Below are positions 1 through 6,510 of a DNA stretch of 10,408 nt, one piece after another; the stretch's first letter is position 1, and each line of letters opens with the position of its first letter. This DNA is from an uncultured Muribaculaceae bacterium (GTDB lineage: Bacteria; Bacteroidota; Bacteroidia; Bacteroidales; Muribaculaceae). The DNA is taken from positions 1 to 10,408 of the forward strand of contig CAUBWJ010000055.1 in the NCBI GenBank assembly GCA_958439725.1, in the 5' to 3' direction. The notes under the pieces are model-generated. The model saw only the letters and a list, made by a program, of their open reading frames with translations. It was not told where the DNA came from and did not search any database. A program made the translations under genes and the position numbers.

Positions 1-23
1 CTAAGGTGGATGTAATTTTTGCC

Positions 24-1493
24 TCATTTTATTTGGTTTTTAATATAGTTCGTACCTTGTTTGAGATGCTCCACAAAATTGTCGATGCGTGCCATCTCAG
101 CCGGGATGTTGATCTGCTGGGGGCAGTGTTCTACGCATTTCTTGCATCCGATGCAGTGATTGGCCTGACGGAGCTTCGGCACGCTCCGGTCGTAGCCTAT
201 GAGGAATGCGCGACGGGCTTCGCGATAATTCTCGGCCTGGGCGTTTTCAGGAACGTTGCCCTGATTGACACATTTGTTGTAATGCAGAAGCACACCCGGT
301 ATATCAAGACCGTAGGGGCAGGGCATGCAGTATTTGCAGTCGTTGCAGGGTACGGTGGGAAACTGCACCATTATGTCGGCTGTATCGTAGAGGAACTGCA
401 TCTCTTCTTCCGTAAGGGGCTTCAGAGGGCAGAATGAGCGGAGGTTGTCCTCGAGATGTTCCATATAGGTCATGCCGCTCAGCACGGTGAGCACTCCCGG
501 ATGGGTTCCGGCATAGCGGAATGCCCATGAGGCCACGGAGCGTTCCGGCTCACGCTGCTTGAGTCGAGCGGCCACATGGTCGTGGACTTTAGAGAGGCGG
601 CCGCCAAGCAGAGGCTCCATGATAACTGCGGGAATACCACGCTTCTCAAGTTCGGTGTAGAGATATTCGGCATCGGTGTTGCGCGGGTTTAATTCCTTGG
701 CATGCTTCCAGTCGAGGTAGTTGAGCTGGATCTGTACGAAATCCCATTTGTATTTGTCGTGCTGGGAGAGCAGATAGTCGAACACGCGTACATCGCCGTG
801 GTAGGAGAATCCGAGATTGCGTATGCGTCCGGCCTCGCGTTCCTTCACCAGAAAGTCGAGCATGCCGTTGTCGATGTATCGGCTGTTGAACGGAGGCATT
901 CCGTCGCCGTCCGAACCGCCCATGCCTACCGCATGCAGAAGCAGGTAGTCGATATGGTCGGTGCGCAGATACTTGAACGAGTTTCTGTACATTTCCATGG
1001 AAGCCTCGCGGCTCCAGGTGTCGGGAGCGAAGTTGGAGAGCTTGGTGGCTATGAAGTATTTGTCGCGCGGATGGCGTGACAGCGCTATTCCGGTAGCCTC
1101 TTCGGAATGGCCCTTGCAATAAGCGGGGGATGTATCGAAGTAGTTCACGCCATGGGCTATGGCTTTGTCGACGAGGGCGTTTACGGCATCCTGGTCTATT
1201 TCATCCTCTCCATCGGTGCCGTTTGCCACGGGGCGTGTGGGCCAGCGCATGCAGCCGTAGCCGAGAAGCGACACGCTGTCGCCTGTCGAGGGGTTGACAC
1301 GATGGGTCATTTTGTCGGTGGGTATGGGAGCGTTGGAAGTTCCTTCGGCAGAAATGGCTGAGGCATCTTCTTTGCGGGCGCATCCGGCCACTGAGATTCC
1401 AGCTACAGCTCCCGCTCCAAGTCCGAGTTTACGCAGGAACTCGCGGCGGTCTATTCCTGACGCCGAGGGGGTATGGTTGTGGTTCGTTTTCAT
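24..1493 (-). CDS. Tat-exported lipoprotein aldo/keto reductase with C-terminal 2x[4Fe-4S] ferredoxin domain
   Basis: A predicted oxidoreductase of the aldo/keto reductase superfamily (COG1453-like), 489 aa. Residues 15-38 form a twin-arginine signal (DRREFLRK, then a Gly/Ala-rich hydrophobic stretch) ending in a lipobox SVAGC, with Cys38 the likely lipidated residue; export as a lipoprotein is inferred. The AKR barrel spans about 65-375 and keeps the expected tetrad: Asp120 and Tyr125 (FDTSPAY), Lys151 (IATK), His187 (LLLH). The C-terminal domain has two ferredoxin motifs: Cys383/386/389/392 followed by Pro, and Cys447/450/453/457 followed by Pro. I chose the ATG at 1491-1493 because it opens directly on the signal peptide and overlaps the upstream stop in an ATGA. 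A longer in-frame start at 1667 would put the signal inside the protein. It is the second gene of an operon with the membrane polyferredoxin, a plausible electron donor. Substrate unknown. An exported AKR is odd because the fold normally uses cytoplasmic NAD(P)H. Confidence 0.93.
   Translation of the reverse strand: MKTNHNHTPSASGIDRREFLRKLGLGAGAVAGISVAGCARKEDASAISAEGTSNAPIPTDKMTHRVNPSTGDSVSLLGYGCMRWPTRPVANGTDGEDEIDQDAVNALVDKAIAHGVNYFDTSPAYCKGHSEEATGIALSRHPRDKYFIATKLSNFAPDTWSREASMEMYRNSFKYLRTDHIDYLLLHAVGMGGSDGDGMPPFNSRYIDNGMLDFLVKEREAGRIRNLGFSYHGDVRVFDYLLSQHDKYKWDFVQIQLNYLDWKHAKELNPRNTDAEYLYTELEKRGIPAVIMEPLLGGRLSKVHDHVAARLKQREPERSVASWAFRYAGTHPGVLTVLSGMTYMEHLEDNLRSFCPLKPLTEEEMQFLYDTADIMVQFPTVPCNDCKYCMPCPYGLDIPGVLLHYNKCVNQGNVPENAQAENYREARRAFLIGYDRSVPKLRQANHCIGCKKCVEHCPQQINIPAEMARIDNFVEHLKQGTNYIKNQIK
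1490..1493 (-). other. ATGA stop/start overlap (translational coupling)
   Basis: The TGA stop of the polyferredoxin gene (1490-1492) and the ATG start of the aldo/keto reductase gene (1491-1493) share bases in a four-base ATGA. This is the usual geometry for translational coupling. It implies that the two proteins are made together and fixes the start of the second gene. Confidence 0.85.
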
Positions 1494-2983
1494 ACGGTTT
1501 TGTGAATTTCGTGTCCTTTTACATATATGGCGCTGAACGGACGTGCCGGGCAAAGATTCTCGCAGGCGCCGCAGCCGATGCAGCGTTCTTCGTTTACAAC
1601 GGGGATTTTGCGTGAATCGGGATTGGCGGGATCGGAGGCCACCATCATTATGGCTCCTGCGGGGCAATGGCGCGCGCAGTTGCCGCAGTCTACATCATCG
1701 GTGAGGACCACGCAATTGGCCTTGATCCACACTGCATGGCCGATCTGGGTGGAGGATTTCTCGGGAAGGTCAATCTTCACTATCGCTCCGGCGGGACATA
1801 CTTCCGAGCATTTGGTGCATTCAGGGCGGCAATATCCGCGTTCGTAACTCGATTCGGGCTGCATGAAACGGTCGAGCGAGGTAGAAGGACGCAGAACGCC
1901 GTTGGGGCAAGCCGCAACGCACAGCTGACATGCCGTGCAGTGCTCCGCGAGATGGCGCAGCCCCTTGGCTCCGGGAGGAACAACGGGGGTGTTGCGGGCC
2001 GGGATTTTCTTATCCTCGATTACAGCCAGACCACCGTCCACTTTCTTTTCCTGGGCTTTGAGGGCTGCTGTTCCCGCTGCGACGGCCGAGGTGATGATGA
2101 ATGTGCGGCGTGAGGCTGATTCGGGAGCGGCTCCTTTTGCGTCCGCAGGCTTGCTGTGCGGAGATGCTTTCCGGCGGGTGTAGGATATGGCTCCCTGATG
2201 ACATTTGCCGATACAGTCCATGCAGGCGACGCAGCGTGAATAGTCTATTGTGTGGTTTTTGGAATCGATGCAAGAAGCCTTGCAGTTGCGCGCGCAGAGA
2301 CCGCAGCCGTTGCAGCGTGATGTGTCGATTACAGGCCGCAGCCATGAAAAGCGGGCGAGGAATCCGAGAACCGTGCCGACGGGGCAGATGGTGTTGCAGT
2401 ATGTACGGCCGTTTCGCCATGCAAGCACGGCAAGAACCACAAGAGTGACTACAGCTACCGTAAACACGGGCCAGCTGCGCACCCACACATCAGTGCGGTA
2501 GAACGCATAACTGTCGGCCGACTCGGCAGCCGAGGCCAGCAGATTGTTTGCCGCAGCCCATACGGGGCCCAGGAGGTTCTGGACTATGCGGCCGTAGGCG
2601 CTGTAAGGGGCAAACAGCGCAACAACCCATCCCAGCCCGGCCAGAAAGGCTATGATTAACAGCGCAAGCATTCCATAGCGCAAAGTGTTGAGGGCTTTTG
2701 AATAACGGTAACGGTTTTTACGGGCGCGGCGTCCCAGAGCGGCGAAGCCGTCCTGCATTACTCCCAGCGGACAGATTACCGAACAGTAGATGCGTCCGAA
2801 TATGAGAGTCAGCACAACGAGTGCCCCCACCACTCCCACATTCAGCGCCAGCAACGCGGGGAGGAACTGGATTTTGGCCATCCACCCGAGCCAGGTGTGG
2901 ACTGTTCCGGTGAAGTCGAGAAAAAGGAGCGTTATGCCTGTGATGAATATCAAGGCCAACGCAACACGGATTTTTCGTAACAT
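1490..2983 (-). CDS. Membrane polyferredoxin, NapH-like domain fused to NapG/MauM-like ferredoxin domain
   Basis: A 497-aa iron-sulfur membrane protein. The N-terminal part resembles NapH/MauN/CcoG proteins: hydrophobic helices at about 5-25, 42-64, 103-125 and 172-189, with two CxxxCP motifs (Cys67/71 and Cys196/200). Two classical [4Fe-4S] motifs follow, Cys224/227/230/234 and Cys251/254/257/261. Residues 291-309 (SRRTF, then an Ala-rich hydrophobic stretch) look like a twin-arginine signal in mid-protein. After it comes a NapG/MauM-like region with motifs at Cys349/352/355/359, Cys385/389/392/396, Cys424/433/436/440 and Cys468/471/474/478, so about six clusters in all. In the Nap system NapH oxidises quinol and passes electrons to exported NapG; here both parts are on one chain (inference). 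No napA-like catalytic gene is nearby; the coupled gene is an Fe-S aldo/keto reductase, the likely partner. The ATG at 2981-2983 gives a sensible N-terminal helix; no Shine-Dalgarno sequence is visible. Confidence 0.92.
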   Translation of the reverse strand: MLRKIRVALALIFITGITLLFLDFTGTVHTWLGWMAKIQFLPALLALNVGVVGALVVLTLIFGRIYCSVICPLGVMQDGFAALGRRARKNRYRYSKALNTLRYGMLALLIIAFLAGLGWVVALFAPYSAYGRIVQNLLGPVWAAANNLLASAAESADSYAFYRTDVWVRSWPVFTVAVVTLVVLAVLAWRNGRTYCNTICPVGTVLGFLARFSWLRPVIDTSRCNGCGLCARNCKASCIDSKNHTIDYSRCVACMDCIGKCHQGAISYTRRKASPHSKPADAKGAAPESASRRTFIITSAVAAGTAALKAQEKKVDGGLAVIEDKKIPARNTPVVPPGAKGLRHLAEHCTACQLCVAACPNGVLRPSTSLDRFMQPESSYERGYCRPECTKCSEVCPAGAIVKIDLPEKSSTQIGHAVWIKANCVVLTDDVDCGNCARHCPAGAIMMVASDPANPDSRKIPVVNEERCIGCGACENLCPARPFSAIYVKGHEIHKTV

Positions 2984-3038
2984 ACGGAAAATGATAAATT
3001 GCTATGGTTAAATAAATAAAGTGACGAATGAACGGTTG

Positions 3039-3066
3039 CAAATATAAGTAAATCCCTGCGAAAAAA
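3039..3066 (-). promoter_or_regulatory. Candidate promoter of the polyferredoxin/AKR operon
   Basis: On the minus strand TATATTTG (3046 to 3039) matches the Bacteroidetes -7 box TAnnTTTG, about 55 bases before the start codon. The -33 region is only a T-run (3066 to 3061), not TTTG, so support is partial. The rest of the 165-base gap up to merR is AT-rich and shows no hairpin, so read-through from merR is also possible. Confidence 0.4.
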
Positions 3067-3148
3067 GCTACACTATTTTCCCTGAAAATTTACCATTATT
3101 ACAGATATTGCCATGCTGATACGGAAGCAGCTGACGGATAGGAACCTC

Positions 3149-3484
3149 TTATCGGAGGGAGTGGAGGGCGGCGAGCATCTGCTCTATGCTTGAACGCATG
3201 GCGAGAAGGCGCTGCACTGTCTTGTGGCGACGCTCAATGCCTTTGGGATTGGAACGGATCTGTTCCTGGGCGGCGTCGAGCTTCAGGCCGCAGTCCTTGA
3301 CCAGATAGTGGATCATCGAGATTTTTTCGATGTCGGCGGCGGTGTAGAAACGTATGCCGGTCTTGCTGCGGCGCGGCTTTATTACGGTGAAACGGCTTTC
3401 CCAGAACCGGAGGGTGGATGCGGGGATGTGAAGCAGTTCGGCCACTTCGCTTATTTTGTAGAATTTTTTATCGAGTTCGTCCAT
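3149..3484 (-). CDS. Small MerR-family transcriptional regulator
   Basis: A 111-aa DNA-binding protein. Residues 8-55 form the MerR winged helix-turn-helix: YKISEVAELL, then IPASTLRFWE, a basic wing with KPRRSKTGIRFY, and TAADIEKI. A short helical segment follows (about 60-111) that would make the dimerisation coiled coil. There is no C-terminal effector-binding domain and only one cysteine (in VKDCG), so a metal or drug sensor is unlikely; short MerR proteins of this shape are common in Bacteroidetes and mostly uncharacterised. I used the ATG at 3482-3484; extending to 3601 adds 39 residues that do not look like the family and cross the promoter region. The gene is divergent from alaS with interleaved promoters, and lies 165 bases upstream of the redox operon on the same strand. 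Targets cannot be read from the sequence, but autoregulation through the nearby palindrome is plausible. Confidence 0.9.
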   Translation of the reverse strand: MDELDKKFYKISEVAELLHIPASTLRFWESRFTVIKPRRSKTGIRFYTAADIEKISMIHYLVKDCGLKLDAAQEQIRSNPKGIERRHKTVQRLLAMRSSIEQMLAALHSLR

Positions 3485-3518
3485 GGCGTTCCGGTCAAAA
3501 ATTACCTGTGTTTCTTTG

Positions 3519-3551
3519 TGTTGCAAAAATACAAAAATAAGGCTAATTTTG
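3519..3551 (+). promoter_or_regulatory. Candidate alaS promoter
   Basis: On the plus strand TGTTG (3519-3523) and TAATTTTG (3544-3551) are separated by 20 bases, which fits the Bacteroidetes -33/-7 layout. Transcription would start near 3558 and give alaS a leader of about 215 nt. The two merR -7 boxes lie between these elements on the other strand, so the divergent promoters overlap. Confidence 0.55.
3524..3539 (-). promoter_or_regulatory. merR promoter -7 boxes (two tandem copies)
   Basis: The minus strand carries two adjacent TATTTTTG boxes (3539 to 3532 and 3531 to 3524), each matching TAnnTTTG. The nearer one would start transcription around 3517, giving a leader of about 33 bases. No clear TTTG is seen at the -33 distance for either, so which one works is open. 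Confidence 0.5.
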
Positions 3552-3559
3552 CACACTGA

Positions 3560-3571
3560 TTCCGGCCGGAA
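3560..3571. promoter_or_regulatory. Perfect 12-bp palindrome, candidate operator
   Basis: TTCCGGCCGGAA is a perfect inverted repeat lying just past the alaS -7 box and upstream of the merR promoter boxes. Its position suits an operator acting on both genes, with the adjacent MerR protein as the obvious candidate ligand. The assignment is by position only; a 12-bp palindrome can occur by chance. Confidence 0.35.
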
Positions 3572-3643
3572 AATTTTTCGGTGGTGTTGCAATATCGGCA
3601 AAAGTAGGGCTGCTTCATGAAGTGGCTGATGCTAAGCTGCTGG

Positions 3644-3677
3644 TTGTCAACGGATGCACGAGCGTGCATCCCTACAA
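3644..3677. repeat. REP-like palindromic hairpin in the alaS leader
   Basis: Arms GGATGCAC (3652-3659) and GTGCATCC (3664-3671) pair perfectly over 8 bp around a GAGC loop. Outer TTGT (3644-3647) and ACAA (3674-3677) can also pair across an asymmetric internal loop. The structure resembles the dispersed extragenic palindromes (a GC-rich stem followed by CTACAA) seen in many Bacteroidetes genomes, recalled from general knowledge and not checked here. No T-run follows, so it is not an ordinary terminator. It sits in the 288-base merR-alaS gap; the rest of that gap after the promoters holds only a start-less open frame (3547-3759). Confidence 0.5.
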
Positions 3678-3772
3678 TTCGGACGGTAAACTGAGTTTCG
3701 CAACACTATCGGATATACGACCGGAAAGGAGAAAAAACGCAATAAATACAGATACTTAAATAATATTTTCCA

Positions 3773-6406
3773 GTGACTAAAAGAACTGCAAAGGAGATTC
3801 GCGAGTCGTTCAAGGACTTCTTCCGCGAAAAGGGACACAAGATTGTTCCCTCCGCTCCAATGGTAATCAAGGACGATCCCACGCTGATGTTTACCAACGC
3901 GGGTATGAACCAGTTTAAAGATATAATCCTCGGCAACAAGGCGGCGAAATACCACCGTGTGGCCGACTCGCAGAAGTGTCTGCGCGTGAGCGGCAAGCAT
4001 AATGACCTCGAAGAGGTTGGAATGGACACCTACCACCACACTATGTTCGAGATGCTCGGCAACTGGAGCTTCGGCGACTATTTCAAGAAAGAGGCCATAG
4101 ACTGGGCCTGGGAATATCTGGTTGACGTGCTCAAGCTCGATCCCGACAGACTTTATGCCACGGTGTTCGAAGGCTCGCCTGAAGAGGGTCTGGAACGTGA
4201 CGACGAGGCTGCTTCATACTGGGAACAGCATCTGCCCAAAGACCACATAATCAACGGCAACAAGCACGACAATTTCTGGGAGATGGGCGATACGGGCCCC
4301 TGCGGCCCATGCTCGGAGATTCACATTGACCTCCGCAGCGACGAAGAACGTGCCGCAAAACCGGGCGCAGAGATGGTGAACCACGACCATCCTCAAGTGA
4401 TAGAGATATGGAACCTCGTGTTCATGCAGTATAACCGCAAGGCCGACGGCTCGCTGGAACCCCTTCCCGCCAAAGTGATAGACACCGGCATGGGATTCGA
4501 GCGTCTGTGTATGGCCCTGCAGGGCAAGACCTCTAACTACGATACGGACGTGTTCCAGCCGATGATCGAGGTTATAGGCCGTCTGTCGGGTCACAAATAC
4601 GGCACTGACCACAAGACCGACGTGGCCATGCGCGTGATCGCCGACCATGTGCGCACCATAGCTTTCTCGATAGCTGACTCGCAGCTGCCAGGCAACGCTA
4701 AGGCCGGTTACGTGATACGCCGCATCCTGCGCCGCGCCGTGCGCTATGCCTATACTTTCCTGGGACAGAAACAGGCGTTCATGTATAAGCTGGTGGATAC
4801 CCTCATTGAGAATATGGGCGAGGCTTATCCCGAACTACCCGCACAGCGCGAACTGATAATGCGCGTGATAAAAGAGGAAGAGGATTCCTTCCTCCGCACC
4901 CTCGAGAATGGTATCAAGATGCTCGACAATGCCATAGCCGGCGCCCGCAAGGATGGAAAGACCGAGATTTCGGGCAAGGAGGCATTTGTGCTTTACGATA
5001 CCTACGGTTTCCCGCTTGACCTTACAGAACTCATACTGAAAGAGAACGGCATGACTCTGGACCAGGCCGGCTTCGACAGCGAAATGCAGGCCCAGAAGGA
5101 GCGCGCCCGCAATGCCGCTGCCACCGAGACAGGCGACTGGACCGTGGTGAACGAGGGTGAACCCGAGTTTGTGGGCTATGACTTCACAAAGATTCCCACG
5201 CGCATACTCCGCTACCGTCTGGTGAAGCAGAAGAAGGGCGAGTATTATCAGATAGTTCTCGCACAGTCGCCTTTCTACGCCGAGATGGGCGGTCAGGTAG
5301 GTGACCGCGGCACTCTTACTGATTCGGAAGGCCGCGTGACCGAGGTGTACGACACCAAGCGTGAGAACGGAATGGCAGTACATCTGGTGAAGGAGCTGCC
5401 TGCCGACGTTACAGATACATTCGAGGCCGCAATAGACGAGAAGGCCCGCATGGCCACATCGTGCAACCACACGGCCACCCATCTTATCCATCAGGCACTG
5501 CGCCAGGTGCTGGGCACGCATGTGGAGCAGCGCGGATCGTTTGTTTCGCCTGATGTGCTCAGATTCGACTTCTCGCATTTCCAGAAACTCACCCCCGAGG
5601 AGCTGCGCAAGGTTGAGCATCTTGCCAATGCCAAGGTGCGTGAGGCCATAGCGCGCGACGAGCGCCGCTCGGTGCCTATAGCCGAGGCCCGCGAGATGGG
5701 CGCCATGGCGCTGTTCGGCGAGAAATACGGCGATGAGGTGCGCGTGATACGCTACGGCGACTCCGTTGAGCTTTGCGGCGGAACGCACGTGGCCAATTCA
5801 GGCAACATCGGCATGATAAAAATCGTGTCGGAAAGCAGCATTGCAGCCGGTATCCGCCGTATTGAGGCCATAACCGGCGAGGCTGTGGAGAACGCGATGG
5901 ACGAGCTCACTGACACCCTTCATAATGTGGCCGCGATGTTCAACAACGCTCCTGATGTGGAGGCTGCCGTGAAGAAGGCTGTGGCCGAGAATTCCGACCT
6001 TCACAAGCAGGTGGAGGAATACTTCAAGGAGCGCGTGGTGAATCTCTCGCGGCAGCTTCTCGACAAGGCTACCGAGACTCCGGCAGGAGTGAAAATCGTG
6101 GAGATGCAGGGTCTGAGAATGCCCGATGTGGTGAAGAACGTGGCTTTCAACGTAAGAAATCTTTCGGGCGAGAATACAGTGTTTATCGCCGCTACGAAGG
6201 ATGCCGGCGGCAAGCCGCTGCTTACCGTTATGGTGACCGACGACCTGGTGAAGTCGGGGCTTAACGCATCGCAGATTGTACGCAATGCCGCCAAGAAGAT
6301 ACAGGGCGGCGGCGGAGGTCAGCCCGGGTTCGCCCAGGCCGGCGGCAAGAACGCCGACGGACTCGCCGAGGCTTTTGCCGAGATGCGTGCCGCTGTGGAA
6401 GCGTAA
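3773..6406 (+). CDS. alaS: Alanine--tRNA ligase
   Basis: Charges tRNA-Ala with alanine in the cytoplasm; essential for translation. 877 aa, the usual full length. The class II catalytic domain starts at once with the conserved block SAPMVIKDDPTLMFTNAGMN and continues through HHTMFEMLGNWSFGDYF and DTGPCGPCSEIH. The editing domain has the zinc-site residues His566 and His570 (HTATH) and Cys668 and His672 (CGGTH), all intact, so clearing of misacylated Ser/Gly should work. The C-Ala domain ends with the glycine-rich loop at about 845-852 (GGGGGQPG) and the typical KNADGLAEAF tail. Translation begins at GTG 3773-3775, where the product aligns with bacterial AlaS N-termini; no in-frame ATG lies nearby and no Shine-Dalgarno sequence is seen. 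It appears monocistronic, with its own promoter, a long leader and an intrinsic terminator. Confidence 0.99.
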   Translation: MTKRTAKEIRESFKDFFREKGHKIVPSAPMVIKDDPTLMFTNAGMNQFKDIILGNKAAKYHRVADSQKCLRVSGKHNDLEEVGMDTYHHTMFEMLGNWSFGDYFKKEAIDWAWEYLVDVLKLDPDRLYATVFEGSPEEGLERDDEAASYWEQHLPKDHIINGNKHDNFWEMGDTGPCGPCSEIHIDLRSDEERAAKPGAEMVNHDHPQVIEIWNLVFMQYNRKADGSLEPLPAKVIDTGMGFERLCMALQGKTSNYDTDVFQPMIEVIGRLSGHKYGTDHKTDVAMRVIADHVRTIAFSIADSQLPGNAKAGYVIRRILRRAVRYAYTFLGQKQAFMYKLVDTLIENMGEAYPELPAQRELIMRVIKEEEDSFLRTLENGIKMLDNAIAGARKDGKTEISGKEAFVLYDTYGFPLDLTELILKENGMTLDQAGFDSEMQAQKERARNAAATETGDWTVVNEGEPEFVGYDFTKIPTRILRYRLVKQKKGEYYQIVLAQSPFYAEMGGQVGDRGTLTDSEGRVTEVYDTKRENGMAVHLVKELPADVTDTFEAAIDEKARMATSCNHTATHLIHQALRQVLGTHVEQRGSFVSPDVLRFDFSHFQKLTPEELRKVEHLANAKVREAIARDERRSVPIAEAREMGAMALFGEKYGDEVRVIRYGDSVELCGGTHVANSGNIGMIKIVSESSIAAGIRRIEAITGEAVENAMDELTDTLHNVAAMFNNAPDVEAAVKKAVAENSDLHKQVEEYFKERVVNLSRQLLDKATETPAGVKIVEMQGLRMPDVVKNVAFNVRNLSGENTVFIAATKDAGGKPLLTVMVTDDLVKSGLNASQIVRNAAKKIQGGGGGQPGFAQAGGKNADGLAEAFAEMRAAVEA

Positions 6407-6434
6407 CTTCAGGAAATCAAGGTATTTATCAGAT

Positions 6435-6470
6435 AAAAGAGGATGGGCCGTCACGATCCATCCTCTTTTT
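6435..6470 (+). terminator. Intrinsic terminator after alaS
   Basis: AAAAGAGGATGG (6435-6446) pairs perfectly with CCATCCTCTTTT (6458-6469), a 12-bp stem around an 11-base loop, and the 3' arm runs into a T-run ending at 6470. It begins 29 bases after the alaS stop. The A-run on the 5' side makes it potentially active in both directions. Confidence 0.9.
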
Positions 6471-6510
6471 GCTTCCTTTGCGAACAAAACCAGAGCCGGT
6501 GCCGTTTAAG

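Noticed and set aside
1494..1667. Longer N-terminus of the aldo/keto reductase frame (start at 1667)
   Set aside because: The extra 58 residues overlap the polyferredoxin C-terminus, read like an out-of-frame translation (Arg-rich), and would bury the Tat signal and lipobox.
3485..3601. Longer MerR start at 3601
   Set aside because: The extension crosses the promoter boxes, has no family similarity, and the MDELDKKFYKISEVAELL start at 3484 is typical of the family.
3644..3677. T-box or other riboswitch in front of alaS
   Set aside because: No T-box motif, antiterminator pair or T-run was found; only a simple hairpin is present.
4835..5788. 317-codon open frame antisense to alaS
   Set aside because: It lies wholly inside a fully conserved essential gene, its translation is His/Leu/Ala-rich without recognisable motifs, and such shadows are common in GC-rich codon usage.
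6469..6510. Upstream TTG start for the HdeD-like gene
   Set aside because: It begins in the T-run of the alaS terminator, and the added residues (MLPLRTKPEP) are not membrane-like or family-like.
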